Below, one piece after another: positions 33,639 to 45,600 of a stretch of DNA of 64,000 bases. The translations under genes and the position numbers were made by a program. The stretch comes from Palaemon carinicauda. Lineage: Eukaryota; Arthropoda; Malacostraca; Decapoda; Palaemonidae. The notes below the pieces were generated by a model. It saw nothing but the letters and a program-made list of their open reading frames with translations. It was not told the DNA's origin and made no database searches. The first letter of the stretch is position 1. Each line of letters opens with the position of its first letter. The stretch covers positions 26,205,081 through 26,269,080 of the forward strand of contig NC_090765.1 of the NCBI RefSeq assembly GCF_036898095.1, read 5' to 3'.

Positions 33639-36600
33639 GTAAGTATTTTGGTGTGTATAATTTTTGTGATCTGTTTTTATCTGGTTATAAATTGTAAATT
33701 AGACTTGGTTTCAGGCAGTGCATTAATAAAAATCCTTAAGTTGTCAGTTGTCACAATCTAGGGTACTTTATAGAGATGACCTTTTAGCCTTTGGTGGCAT
33801 GGATAGATCCCTAAGCATTACTAATCTAGAGTACGGCGGAACAACGTTTGCTTACATTGTTTGTTGATATCACATGTCCTTCAGAGGGTAAAACGATAAA
33901 ATTTACATATGCTGTTTTATAGAAAAGAAGATAGATATTGCTTATTTCAACAGAAGTAATTTACATCCTAACAAAACCCTCAATGACACCCTTACACGAC
34001 CTATTCTATGGTAGCATACGGGGCACTAACCTCATTGCCTGCCCCCAATCTAATCTCACCACTTCCCCACATAACCTCACTGTCCCTCCACCTATGATTA
34101 CAGCCACCCACCTAATCTTGTTGCTGCCCATCTCCGTCTAACCTAACTTGCCCAGGAGCATCATTAGTCATGGAATGCTTTTATGTTATATAAACCATTG
34201 TTGGAGCCTTTGCATATCAGTGGCCAGTTCCTCATGCATTGATTAAAAATGGCCCTAAACTTTCCCCCCTAACCTAACCTACAAGCCATGTCCTTACCTA
34301 CATACTTAACAGGGGGCTAACTCCCCCTTGCGACCCCCCTTATGCTGCCGTATTCAAAGTTAGCCATAATAATGCATACAGGTGGCCGCTATCCTACATA
34401 TACCCCCCATTGTTTTTTTTTAATATAGTTTGCACAACTGTTTTGCAGTTTTACATATTCCAGTGCCTGATCTCATGTTGGCTTGGGCACATATGTGAAA
34501 AGCCTGCCGGTACCTCTGCTTCTTGTTCAGTGATTTTGTAAAGCATATGTATTCTTTCAAATACCATTTGTCCTGTAACTGGAATACAAATCTTCGCTAT
34601 CGGCGAAGCTGAAAGGACAAGCCATTAGAATTTAGCGAGGGTTAACCACCCATCCTGTTTGTTAGCGGGATTGGGGAGTGGGGACTACTGTCACTCACGC
34701 ACCTGTTACTGTATCCCACTTTACTTTTGGTTTGAAGGGAGAACATTTGTTACCGCTCTTCCTCCTCCCCTTTTGGATTGCCACTAATAATCTGTCTTTT
34801 CAACTTATGTTTTTTTTTTTTTATATATATATATGAAAACATTCTTAATGTTTTGATATATATTTTAAGCTTTTTTTTCATTGTGTGTCAATGTTGTGCG
34901 GCAGGTTCTCTAGGACAGAACCTTCCCTTACGATCTTTCCCGGGCGAGTGTCCTTCCGAGTGAGTTGACCTTCGCCATGGGGGATTCTTCATGACTGGAT
35001 ACTACTTCTCCGTTCTAATGTTTACGTCACCTTCCCTACATGTTCTTGGAGGAATCTGCCTGCGGCCTTCACAGAGCTTGACTTCGGTTTTGCTCTTTCT
35101 CGCCGCTCTCCCTCGTCATGTGGGCAGTCGGCAGTTGCTCTGTGGAGGAATACCTTTCACGCTCATGGGCTAGGTTGCGCTCCTGGATAGTTTTTTCATT
35201 AATTAAGCTGAATTAGTACTGTACATGGTTGTTTTGTTACAGTTTTATGCTGCTGCTCTCCTTCTCCCCTTGGTGTAGGCCAGCAAGGAATGTGGAGTCC
35301 TTAATTTGGGTCTGTTCTCTCGGGGGACACATTTCCCTTTCAAGGATTAGGTGCTCCTCCCATGGGAGTTTTTCTTGGATTTTTTTTTTTTTTTCGTTCG
35401 GCTAATACAGCTGACATAGAAGAGCGGGGCCGTTCGTTCCTTTGGATTCTGCTGTCCTTGTGCCGTCATTTTCCTGTTCTCTGGAGCTTGTGGCAGCTTC
35501 TGATCAGCTATGTTTTATCAGGTAGCGCTCAGTGCAGACCTTTATCTTGAACAATGCTTGTTGAAGCGAAGCAAAGACCGCTGCTTGGAGGTCCGCCTCA
35601 AGGGGTTGGCCTACTTTCCCTTCCGAGGGAGAGTTTTCCTCACTAGGTGTTGGGCTGTTTCTCCCTTCCGAGGAGAACTTCCCTTCATCATATTTGTTGT
35701 CTCTTCTGCTGATGATCACCTCTCTCATTTCTGAGAGACCACCCACAAAGACTCTTCTTCAGAGTCCTTCCTGCTGAGCAGTCTTCCCTGCGGGGGATTG
35801 TCATTGACGAGCTCGCTGAGTTCATGGTCTTCCGTGTTGCCTCAGACACGCTCTTTCGTCTTTGGCAAAGAGTCGGCCGATAGACTAGTCGTCGACTTCT
35901 GACGAAGTATCCCTTTAGAAGGATCGTGGTATTGTCACCCTGACGAGTTTCATAAGTTTCTCTGTTTTCCCCCTGGTTGACGACCCTTGCCTGTCCTATT
36001 GACTACTCGGACTCGCCGTTCGCCAGCCTTACCTTGACAGTCAGATTGTTAGTATCTCAGCACACAGGTTGCATAGGCCGCAGACTATGTATAGCATTGT
36101 TAGCGAGGTGTTAGGGTTTCCTCTTCTATGTGCTAACATACATAAAGGGGAATCTCCAGGTACAGCCAAAAAGCCAGTTGTTCCGTAACTGGAATACAAA
36201 CCATGCTATTCAATAGGGGTATTACTTTCGGCGTAGCTGAAATGACAAGCCATTAATTTTTAACGTGGGTTTACTACCCACACTGCTAGTTAGCGGGGGT
36301 AGGGGAGGGTAGCTTGCTACCCCCCCTCTCACACACCTGTGCTTGAGCCCACTTTTGCTCTAGGCTCGGATGGTAGTCGGACGTGTCCGCTCTCATTCTC
36401 GCCGTCATTTGACAGCCATTTAATGCTTTTTTTGTTTTTTCTTTTCTAGTTTTGTGTGTCAGCGTGTGCGGTGTTCTCAAGGGCGGAGAAACCTTCTCTT
36501 CGGTCTCTTCCCCTTTGATGTCGGTCTACCATAGGCTGGTAGCCTCTCCCGCTTCTCCTAGTGCAGCAACCCGTAGGGAAGACCTCTTGCGGCTTGCCCA

Positions 36601-39600
36601 GAGTTGGACTTCAGTCTTGTTCTTCTTCGCTGACGGTGTTTCGGATTACTGCACCTCTCAAGGGATACCACTCCCCTCAGCGCAAGCAGCCAACGTAGGA
36701 GTGCGAAGTCAGATGTTCCTGTCAGCCTTCAGCTTTGCCTGCGCCTGCTGCAGTCCCAGACCTCCGCAGCAGTGGCTGGTCGGAAATCCTGGGAGTTCTG
36801 CTGTTAACTCTGGGGAACATAGAAACACTGGTCGGAAATCCTGGGAGTTTTGCTGTTAACTCTGGGGGAACACAGAAACAAGCTTCGGCTTCGTTTCTCA
36901 GGCAACACTTTATGTCGACCTTCAATTTGGGGTAGAGCTTGTTGAAGGTAAGCAGAGAGTGCTGCCCGAAGGTTCCCCTCCAGGTGTTGGAACTTTCCCT
37001 TCCGAGGGAGGGTCCCACCACCAGCTACTGTTTGGCAATCTTCTTGTTTGCAGGGAGAATTGCCGACAACAGCAGTAGATGTTGGTAGCCTTTCCCGTCC
37101 GCGAGAATTTTCCTTCACCTGTTTCGGTTTCCCTTCGGGGGATTCCTCTAGCAGAAATTGGATTTGTCCATTTCTGTCCTTTGTGCTGACGTTCGTTCTT
37201 CGGGGAACCCAGAAACAAGCTTCAGCTTCGTTTATCAGGTAACACTTTATGTTGACCTTAAATTTGAGGTAGAGCATATTGAAGGGAAGCAAAGAGGGCT
37301 ACCCAGAGGTATGCCTTCAGGTGATGGAACTTTCCCTTCTGAAGGAGAGTCCCATCACCAGCTGCTGTTCGGCAATCTTCCTGGTTGCGGGGAGAATAGG
37401 TGACGGCCGTAGCAGATTTTGGTAGCCTTTTCCGTCGGGGGGGGTAGTCACCCTTCACCTGTTTAGATATCCCCTTCGGGAATGAGATTTGTCCATTCCC
37501 ATCCTTCGCTCTGACGTTCGTTCTTCAGATAACCTCTTTGTGGGAAACCAGAGAATGAACTTCAGCTTCTTTCTCAGGCAACACTCAATGTTGATCTTCG
37601 ATTTGAGATAGAACTCGTTGAAGGGAGGCAGAGAGTGCCTCCTGGAGGTTCGCCTCCAGAAGTTGGAACTTTCCCTTCCAAGGAAGTCCCTCCACCAGCC
37701 ACTGTTTCGCAATCTTCCTGCTTGCGAGTAGAATTGCCAACAGCGGCAGTAGATGTTGATAGCCTTTCCCGTTGCGGGGGGACTATCTTCACCTGTTTTG
37801 GTCTTCCCTTCTGGGGATTCCTTCGACGGGGATAATCTTCATCCTTTTCCCGCTCTTCATCTTTGGAACAGCACTCATCTCGTCTCGTCTAGTCTAAATT
37901 CCTCTCTCCCTGCTTTCTTGTCTCTCCAGCAAGACTCTTCGCTCCAGCAAGCTTGTGTCACCCTTTAGACTCCTGCTTCTCGCCAATCGTCAGCTTGTCA
38001 TCACCTGTTTTCAGTTCGCTAATTGCCAGCTCACTGATCGCCCATTTCCAGTTCGCCGATTGCCGATCGCCAGCTCGTCAACTCGACGATTGCCAATCTT
38101 CTGTTTGCTGAACTCCAACTTGCCGATCGCCGATTTTCAGATCGTCAACTTAATGATCCCTGACAATCACTGATCTTCAGTTTGCTGGTCATCAGCTAGC
38201 TGAATTCCAACTCTTCGTTCGCCGATTACTTGCTCTCCTTTCGCCGATAACTGGTCTTCAGCTTGCTGATCGTCAGACCATACTGCTGTTCTCCAGCTCC
38301 CAATTGTCAATCACGAGCTCGCCAATCATTGTTTCAGATTGCCTTTTGCCAGTTCACCAATTGACAGCTTACAGATAAACCATTCGCCAACTCGCCGTTC
38401 ATCAGCTCTTCTATTTGAAGCTCGTCTATTGCTAACTAACCAATTGCCAGCTCGCTAATCATCGATTGCCAGTTCGCCGATTCGCTAGATCTCCAATTTG
38501 CCAGCTCGCCAATCGCCTATTGAAAAGCTAGACAATCTCCAGCCCCAGCTCGCCATTTGCTTGCTTGCCGCTCGCTGTTCACCGGCCCGTGATCATCTCT
38601 AAGCTGCTCAGGATCATCACTAGTCAGGTCTCCTCTAGGTTGCAGTTAGAACCAGCATCTAACGGTTTAGCCCTGGATACTCTGCCTTCCGGGGTAAAGA
38701 CACTTCCGGAACAATCCGTTCTGTCGAAGACCCTCACTTCATTGAAGTACTGTATGGGCTTCCCGATAGTCTCTCATCTAGAAAACGTAGATAGTCTTCT
38801 CACCTCTCTTCGGTAGCCCTCCCACATAGAGTTGAAGGAGTTTAACACAGATTGCTCTCTTTGAACCTAACCCGGCACAATATCGACGATTGGGGTAATG
38901 CACAAGGGCTAACCTAGGTGCTTAATACCCATCTCGCCTTTAGGGTTTTGTTTGTTTTTCACAAACAAAATTTCTTCGGTTCCCGATGTTTTCATCCCCT
39001 ACTGCGAACTTCAAGGAAACTTCATTCACGTACCCAGGTTTCTTCATCGAATCCGGCACGTTCGTGGACGTTTATCCCTCATGAACATACGTTCTTCACC
39101 TACACTCCGTTCCTACTACAGAATGGCTTATATGCCATGTACCTCAAGGACCAGATTGCTGCTTCTGCTGCTACTTCCACTCTTGTTTCATGTATGGTAT
39201 GGACTACCTCGCGAGCCGACTTTGCATGGATAGGAACTGCACTAGTTACGCAGTCACCAACAGCAAAGTCTTAATGACTAGTCTTCCAGCTTCGCTGAAA
39301 GATAATCCCTATTAAATAGCTACAGATTTGTATCGTTAGGAAAAATACAAATTATTTCCAAATTTGTCATATTACTTTTAAAATTTATGATATTACTTCA
39401 CTGAATAACCCACTATAATCTTTGTTCTCCTTCATATTATTATTATTATTATTATTACTTGCTAAGCTACAACCCTAGTTGGAAAAGCAGGATGCTCTAA
39501 GCCCAATGGCTCCACCAGAGAAAATAACTATGTGAGGAAAGGAAATAAAGGAAATAAACTACAAGAGAAATAATGAACAATAAAAAAGATATTAAGAACA

Positions 39601-42600
39601 GTAACAACATGAAAATAAATCTTCCATTGATAGACTATAAAAACTTAAACTAAGAGGAAGAGAAATAAGATAGAAAAGTGTGCCCGAGTGTACCCTCAAG
39701 CAAGAGAACTCAACCCCAAGAAAGACCATGGTACAAAGGTTGTGGCACAATCCAAGATTAGAGAACAATGGTTTGATTTTGGAGTGTCCTTCTCCTAGAA
39801 GAGCTGCTTACCATAGCTAAGGAGTGTCTTCTACTCTTACTAAAAGGAAAGTAGCCACTGAACAATTATAGTGAAGTAGTTAACCTCTTGAGTGAAGAAG
39901 GAGTGTTTGGTAATCTAAGTGTTGTCAAGTGTATGAGGACAGAAGAGAATGTTGAAAGAATAGTCCAGACTATTCGGTGTATATGTAGGTAAAGAAAAAT
40001 GAGCCGAAACCAGAGAGAGGGATCCAATGTAGTACTGTCTGGCCAGTCAAAGGACCCAATAACTCTCTAGAGGTAGTATCCCAATAGGTGATTGGTGCCC
40101 TAGCCAACTTGCTATCGTGTAACGGTAATAAAATTAAAAGTGTTAACATTTACCCAAGTAACATAAACCCATGGTGAGCAATGGGTTGAGCTTGCAAGGG
40201 AATGAAATACACTGCCATCCAAAATATGACTCAACCGATCAGCGCTAGTTGAAACATTACCAGCATTAAACAGCTTAGAGAATTATATGATATGGAATGC
40301 CATCCACAAATGAAAAATGACGTGGCTTAAAAGCACTAACGTTACTAAGATAGGGATAAAAGGATCCAAACTACCAACTCAGTCTTTTTCCTCACAATCT
40401 AGATGTCTAAAGGAGCAGCTAGGAATGGGGGAATGCAAAGGTTTAGCAACAGAAGGATCTAAAATATATTAGGAAATTGAGGCTCTACAAGAGGATTTAG
40501 ACTCTCCAAGGTGCTGTGAATATTCAGAACACTTACAGAATGAGACACTATGGCTGCCAGACCCTACTATGGAAATCTGGTTAGGGTAAGCAACTGGTCA
40601 GGTATGTCAGACTTATGGCCTACAAGTTAAGACTCCTTGGCCTCCTGAGATTAACTAATGAAACTAATCAAGGCTTATCACTAACAAAATAAACAAGTAG
40701 TGTGGTTTTCTTTTGATTTTTTCCTTGAACTAAAAGCATGTTTCATTAATACATGAATTAGAAAGATACTTTCCCTAAGAGAAACTTTGGCGCAAGAGTA
40801 CTCCACTCAATGGTTGTTTAAAACATTGCTATCACTGTGCAGGAATAATGATGAGTTCAGAGGAAGGTAGCTTTAAATGCAATAAAATTTATCAATCTAG
40901 AAGGGGATATGCTGACAATCACGAATGTTACAAAAATACTGAAGAACAAAAACACACGCTTTGCTTTTTACCATTTACTGCTAGTGTCTCATTACTTTGC
41001 TAGAGGCATGTATCTATCTTAAGAAAAGAAAATGTGAGAGTTTTTATAAAATTTTAAGGGTAAACATTGATAAACTGAGCTTCTGAAGCAATGTAAACAC
41101 CATGTGAGTGACTGAAATAATTGAGAAGATTGGGGATAAAGTGCAGGTATAACAAAAGTTGCTCACATTATCACAGAAATTACCCATGGATCGGTACATA
41201 GCATTCACAAAAGCTGCTCAATATAAAGATCTCTAGTTGAGTAAGAAACAAGTAGCACAAATAATTGTTTATCAGCAATATGAAAATTAATTAAAAAGTT
41301 TAAAAGCAAATACAAAGAAGGCTTGAGATTGGTATGAGGAATAGAGAGAAATACTCAACTGAGCAGACTCATTTGTATATACTGCTTCATCCTATGCAAT
41401 TTTGTCTCGTTAACGACTTGCCGACTAGCACCCCTTGGTTGCCATGTAGTAGTACTTAGGTAAGTCTCCCTACCTAACCTATATGTACTTGATGACAGAT
41501 AGTGTACTTAAGTATAGAGAGGTCTTGTGATGAGGGGTCAGTTATTTATATATTCTGAAATTCAGCATATTAAGGTTCGGATGGAAATAATAGATACAGA
41601 ATGATGGGTAAGAAACAAATTAATTCAGAACTGTATATACATAATTACCTAAAAGGTGGAGAATCAAGTTGGAAAAATGAAAGCAGCAGGGCAGGATAAG
41701 AATTGTACATTTTATGAGAAGTGTATTATAGAAATTCAGTGAAGTATAATTAAATCTGCATGTTTAATATAAATAGGAATATATGATAGAAGGAGTAATA
41801 AATCATATTTATTGTCTTATTCACTACTTTCAGACCTACATGCTTTTTGATATCCTACAGAATGATGACAAACGATGTGCTCAGATTGCTGTGGAAAGCA
41901 TCATTACCTGGGGGGAGAGTGTGGGGATAGTTGATCTCTCCCAGGAGGTTGCCAGGGCAATAGCAGCTGATGCTACCTACAGGTTACGTCAGTCTTTGAA
42001 TGTATGTATTGTAGTCATGTTGTGTGTGAAGTGGCCATATGAATTTTCTTGGATTTTTTCAATTTGTATTTTATGCCAAGTAATCTTGGTTGTTACTTAG
42101 TATTTATAACCTAAAAAATATTATTTTGAGTATTATAAGATATTTAATAGAAATTTTAAATGGCATTGTGGTGATTTTGTTGTAATAATATTACTGTAAG
42201 TTTTTGAGTACCATCGGGTGTTCAGTAATTAACGTCCACTAGTTATACTCCCTTGAGCTCCATATGATGTAATTTACATCCTGTAACTACCAGTTTTTTC
42301 TTTTTATTTTTGAAGTGTTACAAGTTTTAAAAAAAATTTAATATTATATATCAATGGAAAAGAAATTTACTTATGTACTACAGTGCTGCTAGATTTTCAT
42401 AATTTTTTTCATTGGATTTAGCTTGGACAATTGCAACATTGTAATTTTTTAACATTTAGTTATTTCATGCTATTCTCTTTGTGTTTACATATTAGGTATG
42501 TGGTCAGTTTTTAAGACACAGCAAGAGACGCAGACTCACACCAGATGATGTCAACCGTTCTTTGAAATGGATGGATGTCCAGGGAGTTGCAGGGTATGTT

Positions 42601-45600
42601 GTAACTGCACGTTAAACATCATAAATACTGTAGTACTGTAATAACTGTATTTTATGTAAGATCACAGAACAAAGCCATGGTGTGTATCCTTCAGTTTTAC
42701 TCATTCTAAATAACCAAAACATCTCTCAGCTACCTGAATTTAGTTTCCTGAGGCAATCAGGATTATATGTTTTTCGTGCTATAGTAGCAAAACTGGATTG
42801 TCTTAGCTAACTTAGTATGATAAAGTATTTCTATTTTATAGCACTGTAAATTTCACTCGCCATTTAATTTTTGAGGATACTTCAGATCTGGCTATGCAAC
42901 TGGGTTGCAGTCCATCATGAAGAATGGTTAAGGAAAAATCTTTTAATCGAACAGCTTTTAACGTACAGTGATACCTCTTGATACAAATATTTTGGCTCAC
43001 GTTATTTTTATGATGCGAAACGAGATGCAAAGATTTTCCCGTCCCATAATAAAAAAAAAATTTCTTGATACAAAACAAGGTACGGTAAGAGATTCACCCA
43101 GCCGCTGAGACTAATTTCAAAATTTGCGAGCCACCAACCTGTAAACTCGCCATCATCCTCCCGCGCTCCCAGGTTATATCCCTACTCTGATGCTAGTTAT
43201 CGCTATAAGATCCTCCTCTGCTATTGGTCAGCATGTACTGTAATATATCCCATCGTACATCTCTGCATTGGCGTTCCTCGGCCAGCAGTATCGAACACAT
43301 CAATTTAGTGTTTGTGATTTTGCTTTCGTGACCATTACAGCATACTGTATCGTGTTGCGATATTACGTTTGTGTATTAACCATGGGTCCCAAGTGTTTTG
43401 CTGATGTCTAGGGAAATAAGAGGATGATGCTTACGATAGAAACAAAGCTTGTGATAATCAAGAAGTATGAGGCCGGCATGCGGTCAAGTGTGATCGCTAA
43501 GGATTATGGCCAAAATCCGTTGACCATAGGAACCATCCCATGGATTCATGCGAGCTTTCCTTACCGGGATCTTCCCACCGAGGGAAGAGACATGCTTAAT
43601 GTTAGAATGTCCTTCACGCCCCCTTCTGGGACGGATGTGCTGCCGTAATTAAGAAGCATGCTTCTCACAAGAATCCCTTTGTTAGTGAATAGCACCTTTC
43701 TCAACAAACACTCAGGCATGGCTGCACACACACCTCAGTGCCTTGGCTCTCCTGAGCACAGGTGGGTTAACTGTTTCCAATAGACAACCTCTCTTTTGAA
43801 TACTTTTATGGTAGCGTGCTTAACACCAGCCAATTTTGGGTCATGTATGGATCTCAGTATCCTTTAGTGTCGACCCACTCTTTATACTTGCCTAGATAAA
43901 GTCAGTGTGAGTTTCCACTCACTCACTATTGTTACACAGGTCATCAACCCTCTATTAAACTCTTTATTTGTATCCCTGTGTAAAGTTCTTCAGCCTATTA
44001 GAATTGTCATTTGTTCCGTAACCGAAATACAAACCACGCTATTTACAAAGGGTTATTACTTTTAGCGTAGCTGAAATGGCGAGCCATTATAATTTAACGA
44101 GGGTGTATTACCCCCGCGCTAGTTAGCGGGGGGGTAGGGGAGTGGTAGCTAGCTACCCCTCCTCCCCCTCACACACAGGTGAATACTCACTTTAACTTTA
44201 ACTTTAACTTTTGGCTCGGACTGTGACAGACGTCTCTGTCTTGGTCCTCGCTTGGCAGCCATTGTCTGTTTTGTCTTTACTTAATCGCTTACTTTTCTTT
44301 TACTCAATATATATGTAAACATGTTTTCATGTTTGTATATATATTTGAGTATAGAAATAAGTAAGTTTCCTTTTCAGATGTGTGTGTGTAGTGTACGATA
44401 TCTACGTGGAGGCCTCGGCAGTTAGGCCACCACGGCGTATTTTATGGGTGGCGATCGAGTTTGACTTATGTCTTTCTCTCTCTCTCTCTCTCTCTTGAGG
44501 TCGTTCACCCTTTTACTACGTGTTACTACGCCCTTGTAGCCTAGCTTCCTTTCCGTGTGGGGGGTTGCTACGCTGTACGTTTGTATCAATTAGTTATGAA
44601 TCTAATTGTAGTTGTTTTTTGTTTTTCAGCTTGTAGAACGATTCCTTTCGGGGTTTTCGTTCTTTCTTTAGTGTTCATTCATTTTTAAATTACATAATTA
44701 CATAGTTACATAATTACAATTGTTATAATTCTGTTTTGGTTACAGCTCTCCTTCCACGAGTGTAAGTGGTTGTGAGGGCACGTGCCTGTTGTGTAATTCT
44801 TGTTCCTTTCCCTCGGGATTCCTCTTCGGAGCCTTCCCGGGGGAATGAATGTGTACTAATATTATTTGTTTTATTTCTTTACAGTTACCGATCTAGTTCG
44901 TTTCTGTAATATAGCAACGGTGTGAGCTGTCTGGTTGAGTCCTGGGGATTCGGCTGTTGCTGCCTCCCCCCTTGTATTTTCGTCAGGGGCGTGTCTCCTT
45001 CTACTGGTAGTACTCCCGTGTCGACGGACAGCTCTCCAGTTCATTTTAGAACAGTCAGGAGGCTTGCCTCCTTGGGCGGATAACTTTCCTTCCGAGGGAA
45101 GTTTTTCCTGTCCAGGCTTGAGTTTTTCCCCTTTTGGGGGGTTCTTCTCTTGCCTTTTTTTCGTGCGACTATGCTCTTGGTGCTGAGCGGTCGCACCTGC
45201 AGTTTCGCTCAAGGGGCTGGGCAACTGCAGGAGCTCCTCTTCGGAGGATTGCTCCTTTTAGGTCACTGGCTGACCAGTCTCTTCCACGAAGTGTTTCTCT
45301 TTCGTTCGCGAGAGAGTACACTCATAGAGACTCCTCTTCGGAGGTTTCTTCTGTTGCTGTTGGCCTCCCTCGCCGTAAGGCCCTCCGTCCGCCTCGTCGT
45401 AAGGGCCTCTCATCTCCCTATAAGGGTGCTTGAGGCGCCCTTTTGGATCTCCGTTTGCAGCCTACAACTCCTTTTTCTCGATCTTCCGCCTTGGTGCAGA
45501 TGGACAGCAGTCTGATCTCGTCTTCCGAAGGGCAACGGTCTTCCCGACGGACAACGGTCTGCCCGACGGACAGCGGTCTTCCGACGGACATCAGTCTCCC

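Noticed and set aside
34778..39274. Overlapping open frames of 60-162 codons on both strands at 34.8-39.3 kb
   Set aside because: Frames overlap antisense, follow the ~340-bp repeat period and lie between DIRS ends. No host domain recognised.
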